Of a stretch of 64,000 nt of DNA, positions 17,504 to 26,532 are shown piece after piece. The first letter of the stretch is position 1. The number at the start of each line of letters is the position of its first letter. The DNA is from Klebsiella pneumoniae (GTDB lineage: Bacteria > Myxococcota_A > UBA796 > GCA-2862545). The stretch is from positions 1 through 64,000 of the forward strand of contig CAMASI010000004.1 of NCBI GenBank assembly GCA_945861065.1, in the 5' to 3' direction. The position numbers and the translations under genes were made by a program. The notes beneath the pieces are model-generated. The model searched no databases, was not told the origin of the DNA, and saw nothing but the letters and a program-made list of their open reading frames with translations.

Positions 17504-18183
17504 GCCTCGAACCGGTAGCCGGTCCCGTGGACAGTGAGAATATGACGGGGTAGCGCGGGTTCATCCTCGATTTTCTTACGGAGCTTGAGTATCTGGTTGT
17601 CGACGGTTCGGGTGGCCAACGCTGCGGTGTAGCCCCAGACCTCTCGAAGCAGCTCGTCCCGACTTACGTCCCGGCCGCGGTGGGTGATGAGGTACGCCAG
17701 GGTGCCCGCTTCGTGTGTCGTGAGGTGCGACTCTTCTTTGCCCTTGATCAGCACGCGACGCCGCAGGTCTACGGTCACGTCGCCGAAGGCGAAATGGTCG
17801 GGTGTTCGCGGTTCTACGCTGCGCTCTCGGAGGCGCGCGCGAATGCGGGCGATCACTTCTCGAACTGAGAATGGTTTGGTGATGTAGTCGTCGGCTCCCA
17901 TTTCCAGGCCCATGACCCGGTCGATTTCGTGGGTGCGGGCGGTCAGCATGAGCACCGGTATTCCCGGAAACTCTGCTTTGATCGCTCGCATGACTTTCAA
18001 CCCATCCATCCCGGGCAGCGCGATGTCGCACAGAACCAGATCGGGCGTTCGACCGCGGACAGTCTGCAGCGCAGATTCGCCGTCCGGCGCGTGTCGCACC
18101 TGGAATCGTTCGTGTTGCAACGCGGCCACGAGGCCTTGGGCAATTGTCCGATCGTCTTCGACGATCAGGATATCTGCTTCCAC
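17500..18183 (-). CDS. OmpR-family response regulator
   Basis: 227 residues. Receiver domain with ILIVEDDRT (acidic pocket), phosphoacceptor D53 in LVLCDIALPGMDG, T81 and K103 (ITKPFS); then a winged-helix Trans_reg_C domain with LTTHEAGTLAYLITHRGRDV and RTVDNQILKLRKKIE. It should bind DNA when phosphorylated by the sensor kinase at the head of the same operon (21694-23727). Unusually, the two lipoprotein genes lie between kinase and regulator. GTG start immediately adjoining the TAG of the lipoprotein gene. Confidence 0.92.
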   Translation of the reverse strand: MEADILIVEDDRTIAQGLVAALQHERFQVRHAPDGESALQTVRGRTPDLVLCDIALPGMDGLKVMRAIKAEFPGIPVLMLTARTHEIDRVMGLEMGADDYITKPFSVREVIARIRARLRERSVEPRTPDHFAFGDVTVDLRRRVLIKGKEESHLTTHEAGTLAYLITHRGRDVSRDELLREVWGYTAALATRTVDNQILKLRKKIEDEPALPRHILTVHGTGYRFEA

Positions 18184-19950
18184 CTACGGCTCCTTGTCGA
18201 CGGTCAGGATGTACGGCCCGAGCACGTCTTTGGTATCGACGACGAGGAAAAGCGTGGCAGGCGCGCCGGAGAGGTTGGAATATCCGACGGCCTCCGGACC
18301 CGTCGTGGTCGTGTCGGAGCCCACGGCGCAGGATGCGGGATTGACGCAATTGTACATGAGGTAGAGTGCGCCGTCGCCGCCGGTCATGGACAACGTTGCG
18401 GTCAGCGTCTCGCCGTCTGCAATCTCGACTTTGGTGATGCTCTCGGGTCCCGGAACGGAGGTTTGTGTGCAGCCTCCTGCACCCGGATTTATCAATCCCG
18501 TGTAGGGAAACGTTTCTGTGTAATAAGTCCCTTCGGGCATCGCGATTGTTTGGAGTTGGGCGTCCAAACAATCGTCGTACATCTCCGGCTCTTCGAGCGT
18601 GTCGATGGTCAGGTCGAGCTCAAACGTCCGCTCGAGCAGGCTCGCGCCAAGGCCAACGCCCTGGTACCACCCGTCCAGGACCAAATACAAATCCTGGGCC
18701 TCCTCCGTCTGGTTGAAGTAGGTGAGGTATTCGATTCCACCTAGGCTCACGTCTGCGTCGGCGCCCACCAAGCAGGACGCCGCCTTGTCGCAGTCGGTGA
18801 GCAGGTAGATTGCGGGGTCCCCTTCATCGACAGTGTACGACAGACTCATGATGGTGTTGGGTTCGAGGTGAACGGGCACTATGCCCTCTTCGCCACCTTC
18901 CAGGTAGCCCGTGCATCCGCCGTACCCTGGGGACAAGTCGTTCCCGAACCAGTCGCCGAACTTCCCGTAGTACAAGCCACTTTCAGTGATTGGCGGTAGC
19001 AGTTCGGCGGTGGAACACGTGTCCACAATGATGAGCTCCTCTGCATCCCCTACGTAGATGTAGTGGCCAATCAGGACGATCTCGGACACGCTGATTGCGT
19101 CGAGTTCGTGGGGGCCGACAAGGCTTTTTGTGTGGGTCCACCGACTCATCGTGAATTGTACGTCGAGGTCGTCGGTATCAAAACCAAGCGCGCCCACGTC
19201 GAAAGCCTCGTAGCCGTCGTCTTCAAGCCAAAAGAGCTGGGAGATGCCCAAGGCTTCGACGATCAGGTAGATGTCGCCGGTACCGGTAGGGGTCCACTCG
19301 AACAGGAGGTCTTCCCCGTTCACGAAATCCACGTCGAATTTGTAGTCCGGGATGACGAGGTCCAAGTCCTCATCGATCAACACCATGGGGTCGTCGGCAG
19401 GGTCCGCGTCGTCGAGCAGGCCAGACCATTCTCCGGCGATGCTGACCGGGTAAGAACCGTACACGAGCGGATCGTCATCGAGAATTGCGGCGTAGTACGA
19501 ACGGCCGTCGACTTCGTCGAACACGTAGGGCAGAGTGTACGGGCCGATAGTGATTTCGGTTCCCAAGTAGCGAAACGTAGGATTCGCCTGGTCGAACATC
19601 CGACCGTCGTCAAACGATACGGCTTCGCCCTCCTCCGAGGGGAGGACCTGAATGCAGGGGACGGGCGCGATGGCGCACTGCGCGGTGTTGAGGAAACCGG
19701 GATCGTCGTCAAGGAAAACGGCGTAGCCGTAGGCGGCGTTGTCGCGCTCAGGTGACCGACGACGCAGCAGAATGATGCTGCCTTCGTCGGATACGACCTG
19801 AGCCGACGTGCTGTCGTCAGGCCTGCCTGACGTCACGACTACCGTGTCGGAATCGGTCGTATCGGCGGGCGGTACTCCGCTACCTTCGGTCGGACCGCAA
19901 GCAGCAAGGAGGGGGATCAGGATCGCGTTGCGCATGTTCGCTCTGCTCAC
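18184..19950 (-). CDS. Large lipoprotein with PPC-like repeats (paralogue 2)
   Basis: 588 residues from GTG 19950 (GTGA overlap; ATG 19935 is the alternative start). Lipoprotein signal MRNAILIPLLAACGPTEG, followed by a Thr/Ser/Asp linker. The body is very acidic and carries repeated beta-sandwich-like units with the pattern LYLMYNCVNPASCAVG...LFLVVDTK and IYLLTDCDKAASC...LYLVLDG, like pre-peptidase C-terminal (PPC) domains with a conserved Cys pair. It shares order and motifs with its neighbour 19947-21653, so the two arose by tandem duplication. Both lie between the kinase and its regulator, suggesting a sensory or surface role linked to that signalling pair. Confidence 0.75.
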   Translation of the reverse strand: MSRANMRNAILIPLLAACGPTEGSGVPPADTTDSDTVVVTSGRPDDSTSAQVVSDEGSIILLRRRSPERDNAAYGYAVFLDDDPGFLNTAQCAIAPVPCIQVLPSEEGEAVSFDDGRMFDQANPTFRYLGTEITIGPYTLPYVFDEVDGRSYYAAILDDDPLVYGSYPVSIAGEWSGLLDDADPADDPMVLIDEDLDLVIPDYKFDVDFVNGEDLLFEWTPTGTGDIYLIVEALGISQLFWLEDDGYEAFDVGALGFDTDDLDVQFTMSRWTHTKSLVGPHELDAISVSEIVLIGHYIYVGDAEELIIVDTCSTAELLPPITESGLYYGKFGDWFGNDLSPGYGGCTGYLEGGEEGIVPVHLEPNTIMSLSYTVDEGDPAIYLLTDCDKAASCLVGADADVSLGGIEYLTYFNQTEEAQDLYLVLDGWYQGVGLGASLLERTFELDLTIDTLEEPEMYDDCLDAQLQTIAMPEGTYYTETFPYTGLINPGAGGCTQTSVPGPESITKVEIADGETLTATLSMTGGDGALYLMYNCVNPASCAVGSDTTTTGPEAVGYSNLSGAPATLFLVVDTKDVLGPYILTVDKEP

Positions 19951-21653
19951 TGGTATGCGATGTCGAGGTTGTATCCGGCTGACGCGCCCTTGCTGTCCAC
20001 GACGAGGTACAGGTTTTCCTGGACGCCAGATTCATTGGCGTACGTGACTACCTCGGCAGCATCGGTCGCCAGGTCGGCGCCGACCACGCAAGAAGCGGGG
20101 ACGGCGCAGTTGTACATCAGGTATAGAACGAGGTCGGAGTCGGGCATCGAGGCCGTGGCGGTCAACGTTTCCCCGGCTTCGAGTCGAATCTTGACGAACC
20201 CGTCACCACCCGGCGCGGGTGCAGCGCAGGTGCCGTCGGGGTTGAGGTCGCTCACAGCGAGGGACAGATCGCCGGCAAAGCCGCCCGCCGCGACTGGGTC
20301 GGCCAGCATGGCGTCGGCACACGAATCGTGCAGCACATTGCCACCGACGACGTCCAGCGTGACGTCCAATACAAAGATGTCGGTGATTGAAGCGACCTCT
20401 GGGTACAAATAGCTGTCCAGCACGAGGTAGATCAGCACCTCTTCGTCGTCTGGATTGAACCAGGTCACAGCTTCTTCCCAACCTTGGTAGCCACCGTCGG
20501 CTCCGACGATGCACGTTCCCGGATTTGCGCACGCTGTCTCTAGGTACAACGATGCGTCATCGTTAGGAAGTTGGTACGTGACTGTGATCAACCCACCGGC
20601 CGGGACCAGCATGGGAAGGATGCCCTCGGCCCCCTGAGCGGGAAAACCCGTGCAGCCGTCGAGGCCGGGGTTGATCTGATCCCCGAATGCACGCATGTCG
20701 CCCCAATACGACCCGGGGCCGATGGGGGTGACAGCGGGTACGTCGGTGCAGGTATCCGCAGGAAACACTTCTGTACGGCCGTCGAGCTCCTTGTAGGACC
20801 CGTAAATCCATTGGTCGGATTGGCCGTTGAATTGAACCGTGTGCCCGTCGTCGGTGATGAGGGTTTCGGTATTCCAACGACCGATCATCAGATCGATTGT
20901 TTCGCCGTCGTCGATTCCGAAGTCGCTCAGGTCGAGCGTGTACTGGCCGTCATCCGCGAGCAGGTACAGGCGATCGGCAACCCAAGTGGAGACCGCGAGC
21001 ACGACGATTCCGCTTCCCGATGGCTCCCAAACGAATTCAATCGGCGCCTGATCCGTGAAGGCGTGAAAAACCAGCGGATCGGGCGACGTGACGACCATCG
21101 GGACCGGCAACGTCAGCGCACTAGGCGATGAGAAACTCTCCCAGTCTGAGCCTTCCCACGCCAGGTCGAGCGGACCGCCTGCGAGCAGCGGGTCTACGGC
21201 GGCGTAGTAGCTGCCGAGTTCGGCGGCGGCGTCGAAGAACCACGGTGCGGACCAGGGTCCCAACGTGAGCGTATCGCCGACATACCGCGTAAACAGCTGA
21301 TCGAGGATTTCGTCGTCGTAGTCGTCGACGCCGACCCACGTGTCTTCCGCGGTGGGCAGCGTTTGCGCGCAAAACGTCTCAGACTGCGATTGCGCCAGGC
21401 ACATCGGTAGGTTGATCCATCCGCGCAACGAGTCGGCGAAGACGGCTACCAACGTGGTGTCGGCCGGGAGGTTCCCGGCTCGGCGACTTCGCTGAATCAG
21501 GGCGACGTGGCCCTCTTCGGGCGTTGGGAAGAACGTTGAGTCCGTGTCCGTGTCGGTGGCGTAGGTCGGCTCGAACGGATTTGTCCCTTCGGTTTGATTT
21601 CCAGCACCAAGCGGGGTGCACCCGGCCAAACCAACGGCCCACAGCCCGCGCAC
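19947..21653 (-). CDS. Large lipoprotein with PPC-like repeats (paralogue 1)
   Basis: 568 residues from GTG 21653. The N-terminus MRGLWAVGLAGCTPLGAG has a lipobox-like LAGC and a TDTDTDS linker. The body parallels the downstream paralogue: the same opening (GHVALIQRSRR compared with GSIILLRRRSP), a central TDDGxTVxF-like region, and three PPC-like units ending in YLETACANPGTCIVG, LYLMYNCAVPASCVVG and LYLVVDSKG. The repeated NPxSCxVG Cys-containing loop is a distinctive shared mark. Function unknown; the position directly after the kinase gene (40-base gap) suggests it informs or responds to that kinase. Confidence 0.75.
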   Translation of the reverse strand: MRGLWAVGLAGCTPLGAGNQTEGTNPFEPTYATDTDTDSTFFPTPEEGHVALIQRSRRAGNLPADTTLVAVFADSLRGWINLPMCLAQSQSETFCAQTLPTAEDTWVGVDDYDDEILDQLFTRYVGDTLTLGPWSAPWFFDAAAELGSYYAAVDPLLAGGPLDLAWEGSDWESFSSPSALTLPVPMVVTSPDPLVFHAFTDQAPIEFVWEPSGSGIVVLAVSTWVADRLYLLADDGQYTLDLSDFGIDDGETIDLMIGRWNTETLITDDGHTVQFNGQSDQWIYGSYKELDGRTEVFPADTCTDVPAVTPIGPGSYWGDMRAFGDQINPGLDGCTGFPAQGAEGILPMLVPAGGLITVTYQLPNDDASLYLETACANPGTCIVGADGGYQGWEEAVTWFNPDDEEVLIYLVLDSYLYPEVASITDIFVLDVTLDVVGGNVLHDSCADAMLADPVAAGGFAGDLSLAVSDLNPDGTCAAPAPGGDGFVKIRLEAGETLTATASMPDSDLVLYLMYNCAVPASCVVGADLATDAAEVVTYANESGVQENLYLVVDSKGASAGYNLDIAYQ

Positions 21654-21693
21654 GGCGCCTCCCGACCGTTGCTAACGTCACCTTGCCGCGAAT

Positions 21694-23727
21694 TCACGCC
21701 TTTGTGGTGGCCACGGGTAGGCGAATCTCGAAGGACGAACCGCCGTCTACCCCGGCAAGACAGGCCACCTTGCCGTGGTGCACCCGAACGATGGCCGCGA
21801 CCTGCGCGAGTCCTAGGCCATAGCCGCCCGCATGACCGCGACCGTCGCCCTCTACTCTCACATACGGTTCGAAAATCGCAGCCCTGAGCTCAGACGGTAC
21901 GCCCAACCCGTTGTCGGCGACGGTGATGACGACCACGTCGCGTTCTTGCCTCAAGGACAACCAAACGGTGGCGTCGATTCGGTCCTCTCGACGGTATTTC
22001 AGGGCATTGTCGAGCAGGCAGGAAACGGCGTCTCGGACAGCGGCCCCGTCGCCCATCACCGCATCCGTAGAATCCAGTTCTTCTGCGATGAGGCGGACGC
22101 CAGTGGCTTCAAGCCTAGGGCCCCATTCGTCTACGGCTTCCAACACCATCTCCTCCGGATCAAACGGCTGTGGGTTGGGAATCGTGGCTGCTCGTGCCAC
22201 CGACAAGATCTCGTCGACTCGCCGGGTCAATCGGTCCACTTCACGGACGATTCCGTGCGCCATATCGGCATGTTGTGCTTCGTTTTGGAAGGCGCCCATT
22301 TCCAAGTTCTCGGCCATGACGCGGATACCGGCAAGCGGCGTCTTGAGCTCGTGGGTGACGCGGGTACTGAATTCGCGTTGACGCCGAAGGAGCGCGCGTT
22401 CCTGGCCGCCAGCCCTCGCTTGAGCGGCGAGCGCGATGACCCCGAGAACGAATGTGAGCAGTACGATGACGAATGGGACAATCCACCCCTCAGAGGCGCT
22501 GGCGATTTCGTCGTCCACTGCGCCCCTTCGGATTCCGAGACGCAGCCATCGTAGGGTGCGAGGAAGGCCGACGTCGACGATGACTGGGCCGCCGCGTCGT
22601 GCCCCCGCGACGATGTCGCCTCCGCCTTCCCGCACGACGAGGTGACTGCGCACTGAGGAAAGTTCGGGTCGGGCCAGCAACGTGTCGAGCAGGGCGGCGG
22701 GTTCGACCTGGATGGCGCCGCCTGTGCCGTCGGCATGCCACGTCGTGTACAAGGCAAACGGGTCAGCGCTGTACTGGTCCCAGGAGAATCTGGGCAAGGG
22801 GCTCGCATCTAACGATGGGGGGTCGGTCAGCACGCGCGCAGTGATCTCTCGCCACGCCGCTACGCGGCGTTCACAGGCTGCGAGGGCGATTTCTACCAGT
22901 TGTGCCGCGTCAGGGTCACTGTTTCGCCGAAGTCTGGGCAACATCGGCCAGCGGAGCAGATGCCCTAGAGCGGCAGCGTCTGGCGCGTCTAAGGAGGCGA
23001 TTTCGGTGGCGTTTCGAGCCCAACCCTGGTCTGCTTCCATGGTTCGCCCCAAGCGGTCGAGCAGACTGTTGCGCTGGTTTCGCACCAACGCGAGTCGGGC
23101 GGGTGGTACGCCGAGGGCGGCGGCGGATGCGAGCGACGGGCCGCCCGGCGGGTCGACGATCTCTAAGGTAACCAATGCCATTTCGGTGAATCCCGCTTGG
23201 TCGAGCATCGACGCCGCCTCGCTGGCCGCGTACAGCCGCACGGAAGGCGTGTCATTGGCGCAACCCGCGATCCACAAGCGGGCGAGTTCAGCGGGTTCCA
23301 GGTCAGTTCGCGTGAGGGCCTTGGCCGCGAGGACGCAGGGCCTGCGGGCCAGGGAATCGGGGCGGTCTACGGAGGTCTCCGTAGGAAACACGAGACGGTA
23401 GCCGTCACGTCCTCGGGGTCCGCGGTCGGGTGCCCACAAGTAGAGGGCGGCGATGAACGGGCGGCGCCGGAGGCGTTCTTGTCTCTGCGCAGCACGCTCC
23501 ACTTCAACTGGACCGTCCAGGCCCGCGTCGAGTTCTTCGATAAGTCGGTCTTCCCACAGGGCGACGGCGCCAGTCACGCGGCGCTCCAAGCTTTCCACGA
23601 CCCGGTCGTTGATCGAGCGACGCAGTTCGTTCACCCGGAACAACGCGAGCACCGTCATCAACAGGTAGAGGCCGCTGGCGACCCAGGGGAGCAGCCGTCG
23701 GAAGAGCGGCAGCGGGGTTTCGAACAT
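21694..23727 (-). CDS. Membrane sensor histidine kinase
   Basis: 677 residues. Membrane helices at about 11-31 and 413-436 enclose a periplasmic sensor region of about 380 residues without a recognised domain. The cytoplasmic half is a standard kinase: H-box STRVTHELKTPLAG with H459, N-box LLDNALKY (N574), G1 box ADNGLGVP (D605) and G2 box GGYGLGLA. It begins a seven-gene operon with two lipoproteins, an OmpR-type regulator and three further genes. It is divergent from an FG-GAP lipoprotein gene 53 bases away, which could be a target of the pair. Confidence 0.92.
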   Translation of the reverse strand: MFETPLPLFRRLLPWVASGLYLLMTVLALFRVNELRRSINDRVVESLERRVTGAVALWEDRLIEELDAGLDGPVEVERAAQRQERLRRRPFIAALYLWAPDRGPRGRDGYRLVFPTETSVDRPDSLARRPCVLAAKALTRTDLEPAELARLWIAGCANDTPSVRLYAASEAASMLDQAGFTEMALVTLEIVDPPGGPSLASAAALGVPPARLALVRNQRNSLLDRLGRTMEADQGWARNATEIASLDAPDAAALGHLLRWPMLPRLRRNSDPDAAQLVEIALAACERRVAAWREITARVLTDPPSLDASPLPRFSWDQYSADPFALYTTWHADGTGGAIQVEPAALLDTLLARPELSSVRSHLVVREGGGDIVAGARRGGPVIVDVGLPRTLRWLRLGIRRGAVDDEIASASEGWIVPFVIVLLTFVLGVIALAAQARAGGQERALLRRQREFSTRVTHELKTPLAGIRVMAENLEMGAFQNEAQHADMAHGIVREVDRLTRRVDEILSVARAATIPNPQPFDPEEMVLEAVDEWGPRLEATGVRLIAEELDSTDAVMGDGAAVRDAVSCLLDNALKYRREDRIDATVWLSLRQERDVVVITVADNGLGVPSELRAAIFEPYVRVEGDGRGHAGGYGLGLAQVAAIVRVHHGKVACLAGVDGGSSFEIRLPVATTKA

Positions 23728-23780
23728 GTCCTTGACTAGAGCGCGGGTCCGGGTCAGTCAACGCCGCGCATGAGGGACCG

Positions 23781-25115
23781 ATGACGAAAAGGTTTGGAAC
23801 TGGTGGGCCTATTGGCCTTGTTGTGCTCGCGGCGGGACTTTGGGCCTGTTCCGGTACGGAACCCGAGGCAGGTTCCGCCAGCGAGGCGGCCTCGGTCGCA
23901 GCGCCAGAACCGGTGCCGGCCGCGCTTGGCGGCCGCCCACCTGGAGAATTGCCGGGAATCCTCATGTCGCAGGCCCAGTTCAAGACGGGCGACGACGGCA
24001 AGCCGAGGCCAGGTCCGGCAAAGCTCGTATTGTGGCGCACGGACGGAAAAACCTGGTGGAGCGATGTGGTCGAGGACGTGGGTGCTAACGTGTTCCACAA
24101 GACCATCGATTGGCGCGACGGTTTGTTGTCGATTTCGGCAGGTCAGCTTCCGGTCGAGGGTTCGCCCGTCCCACCAGCGCAGCTGAAACATTGGACCTGG
24201 GATGGCACGGCGTGGCAAGGGCGTGTGTTGTGGGAAAAAGCGTGGAGCGGAAAATTCCAGCGGATGCGCGACATGGAATTGGGTGATCTGGACGGGGATG
24301 GTAAGGACGAGGTCGCGATCGCCACGCACGATAGCGGGGTTGTCGCCGTTGTTCACGAAGGAGCCGATGGCACGTTCAAGGCGATGGAAATGGACGAGGC
24401 GGTGGATACTTTCGTCCACGAAATCGAAATCGGTGACGTCGATCACGATGGGAAAAAAGAGTTCTACTGTACGCCCTCGGCTCGAAACAAAGCGAGCGGC
24501 GTGTCTCAGCCGGGTGCCGTGGCTCGCTACGATTACGTAGCCGGAGCCTACGTCCGGAGTTGGGTCGTTCAGTGGGAGGAGAGCCATGCGAAAGAGATTC
24601 TGGTTGCCGACGTAGACGGAGACGGCAAGGATGAATTGTATGTCGTGCGCGAAGGCCACGTCGAAAAATCCGGGAAAGCGAAAGGCCCCAAGACAATTCT
24701 GAAGGACCCGGTGCATATCCTTCGCATGGAGTGGACAGGCAAGGCCTACAAAGAGGTGAGCGTAGCGTCGTTGCCGGATGAGAAGCAGACTCGTTTTCTG
24801 CTGGCAGGTGACGTCAACCATGACGGCAAAACAGACCTCGTGGCCGCGGCGATGGACACCGGTCTGTGGTTGCTCACGCGAAACGACGACGGGTCGTTCA
24901 CGCCAACGGTCATCGACCAAGCGTCGGGGGGGTTTGAACACGCTACGGATATTGCCGACCTGGACGGCGACGGAAAGGTCGAGATTTATGTGGCCGCGGA
25001 CAAACAACGCGAGTTCCGTCGTTACTTGTGGAATGGAACTTCGTTCGACAAGACGGTGATTGCGCCGATCCCCGAACGCCACATCACGTGGAATCTTCAA
25101 CACGGGAAATTCTGA
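23781..25115 (+). CDS. FG-GAP/VCBS repeat lipoprotein
   Basis: 444 residues. Lipoprotein signal with lipobox in GLVVLAAGLWACSGTEPEAG, an Ala/Glu/Pro linker, then at least five FG-GAP blades, each with a DxDxDGxx(D/E) loop: DLDGDGKDEVAIATHD, DVDHDGKKEFYC, DVDGDGKDELYVV, DVNHDGKTDLVAAAMD, DLDGDGKVEIYVAAD. A calcium-stabilised propeller displayed on the outer membrane is likely. Divergent from the histidine-kinase operon across a very short intergenic region, so co-regulation is possible. Confidence 0.85.
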   Translation: MTKRFGTGGPIGLVVLAAGLWACSGTEPEAGSASEAASVAAPEPVPAALGGRPPGELPGILMSQAQFKTGDDGKPRPGPAKLVLWRTDGKTWWSDVVEDVGANVFHKTIDWRDGLLSISAGQLPVEGSPVPPAQLKHWTWDGTAWQGRVLWEKAWSGKFQRMRDMELGDLDGDGKDEVAIATHDSGVVAVVHEGADGTFKAMEMDEAVDTFVHEIEIGDVDHDGKKEFYCTPSARNKASGVSQPGAVARYDYVAGAYVRSWVVQWEESHAKEILVADVDGDGKDELYVVREGHVEKSGKAKGPKTILKDPVHILRMEWTGKAYKEVSVASLPDEKQTRFLLAGDVNHDGKTDLVAAAMDTGLWLLTRNDDGSFTPTVIDQASGGFEHATDIADLDGDGKVEIYVAADKQREFRRYLWNGTSFDKTVIAPIPERHITWNLQHGKF

Positions 25116-25666
25116 TTTTCTGGGTTTCAGCCGCTTTTGCCGCACCGTTGCCTGCTCCGGTGGTTGCCCACCAGGAGGAGCGGGCGAAACGAGCACACCG
25201 CAGCGCCGTGCGCCTATTGGTTGCCGCGGTCGCGGAGATGGGCGCGGGCTCGGTCGTGGCAGTGCTGCTTCCCGATCAACGAGAAGCGGGCCTCGCGTTT
25301 GCGGCCGGCGGGCTTGGCCACGGGTTGACCGCGGTGGGGACGCTGGACTTGACCGGCAGGCGTCAACGTTCCTTCGACGGGCGGGTCTTGTGGGCGACCG
25401 ATCACCCGGACAGTTGGGTGGACGTGGGTTCCGCGGCGATATTCTCGGTGGAAAGGGATGCGCGGGCGAATGCTTATGGGGCGGGTTTGTGGAGTGGCGT
25501 AGGTGTTTCTGGGGCGGGTGCGTTCTTGTTCGCCGTAGACGACGCGGACCAATGGGTGGGGGGTGCGCTTGCGCTGAGCGGCCTTGTGGGAACGGTCCAT
25601 CACGCGACGCGGTGGGGAGCGTCGACACGGTTGGTGTGGGAGATGGAGCGTGGCGCCACGCCGTGA
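25088..25666 (+). CDS. Hypothetical exported/membrane protein
   Basis: 192 residues from GTG 25088, the best start because it gives the signal-like N-terminus STREILIFWVSAAFAAPLPAP. It overlaps the end of the FG-GAP gene by 28 bases. The mature part is Gly/Ala/Val-rich with weakly hydrophobic stretches (VAEMGAGSVVAVLLPDQREA, GLVGTVHHATRW) that could be beta strands of a small barrel or short helices. No family is recognised. Its last 67 bases overlap the convergent MYXO-CTERM gene. Confidence 0.6.
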   Translation: MESSTREILIFWVSAAFAAPLPAPVVAHQEERAKRAHRSAVRLLVAAVAEMGAGSVVAVLLPDQREAGLAFAAGGLGHGLTAVGTLDLTGRRQRSFDGRVLWATDHPDSWVDVGSAAIFSVERDARANAYGAGLWSGVGVSGAGAFLFAVDDADQWVGGALALSGLVGTVHHATRWGASTRLVWEMERGATP

Positions 25667-26508
25667 GTGCTTGGTCGCCTACGATAGGCGAGGGCCAACC
25701 CGATCCCAAGAAGGCCGTGGGCGCCACCCCGGCTCGACGCGCAGCCACCGCACGAGGCGCTGGCCGCGCTTGCAGCATTATCGGAATCGCTGGAATCGTC
25801 GGAGTCGTTGGAATCGTCCGGCGCGCAAGCCTCCTGGGCGCACATGGGAATGCGGTCGCCTATTTCACCCGAGGCAGAGATGGGAACGAGGTCGAAACAA
25901 GGCGGTTGGGGCCCGAAATCGTCACACCATTGTTCGAATTGTATTTCGTGGTCCCCTGGGCCCATCTTGATGGCGAGATAGCTGTTCCAGTCCACTGCGT
26001 TGACTTCGACGTCGTCGTCACGGTGTTCAATGAGTTCTACACGCGACCACGTATCGGAATCGGCGATATGTGCGTCGATGGTAACCGTTCGAACGGGAAA
26101 GCAGCAGCCACCCGGATAGGTGGTGGGTTCTGACCAAGGACCTAAGACCACGTCGCCTACAGTGACCGCCTGAGGCGGGGGCGCGACGTCTGCGGCGACG
26201 GAGAATATGAGCGACGCATTCGTCCCATAATCGTCGGTCGCACCGAGAATATAGCTCCGCCCGGCCACCCAGCCACCCGGGGGCGGCGAATAGGCCGCAT
26301 ACCCGTCCTCACCCACCCCCCGAATATGCACGCCAACGAGTTCGACGATGCTTCCAAGGTCATCCGCTGCCGTACAGACCGGCAAGAAGTTCGACGCCAG
26401 CAGCACCTCGCCGTCGGTCGGGGCATCGAGGCGTTCCGGACTCAAGAACCCCTCGATGTAGGGGCCCCGGGGTGTTGCCAACACACTTGAAATCAGAAGA
26501 ATGTTCAT
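25600..26508 (-). CDS. MYXO-CTERM surface protein
   Basis: 302 residues. Signal peptide MNILLISSVLATPRG, a beta-rich domain (GGWVAGRSYILGATDDYGTN, VVLGPWSEPTTYPGG) with several cysteines, an Asp/Ser linker (DDSNDSDDSSDSDN), and a MYXO-CTERM tail: SCGGCASSRGG, a hydrophobic stretch GLLGIGLALAY, and RRRP. Unusually about 25 residues follow the Arg cluster; these are encoded by the region overlapping the convergent gene. The tail should direct Cys-dependent processing and anchoring at the cell surface. The main domain is unrecognised. Confidence 0.8.
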   Translation of the reverse strand: MNILLISSVLATPRGPYIEGFLSPERLDAPTDGEVLLASNFLPVCTAADDLGSIVELVGVHIRGVGEDGYAAYSPPPGGWVAGRSYILGATDDYGTNASLIFSVAADVAPPPQAVTVGDVVLGPWSEPTTYPGGCCFPVRTVTIDAHIADSDTWSRVELIEHRDDDVEVNAVDWNSYLAIKMGPGDHEIQFEQWCDDFGPQPPCFDLVPISASGEIGDRIPMCAQEACAPDDSNDSDDSSDSDNAASAASASCGGCASSRGGAHGLLGIGLALAYRRRPSTHGVAPRSISHTNRVDAPHRVA

Positions 26509-26532
26509 GCGTTGTTCCCCACGGGTGCTTGG

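Noticed and set aside
23754-25778. Long minus-strand open frame of 674 codons opposite the FG-GAP gene
   Set aside because: Its translation is Arg/Pro-rich with no motifs, whereas the plus strand has five clear FG-GAP loops and a lipobox.
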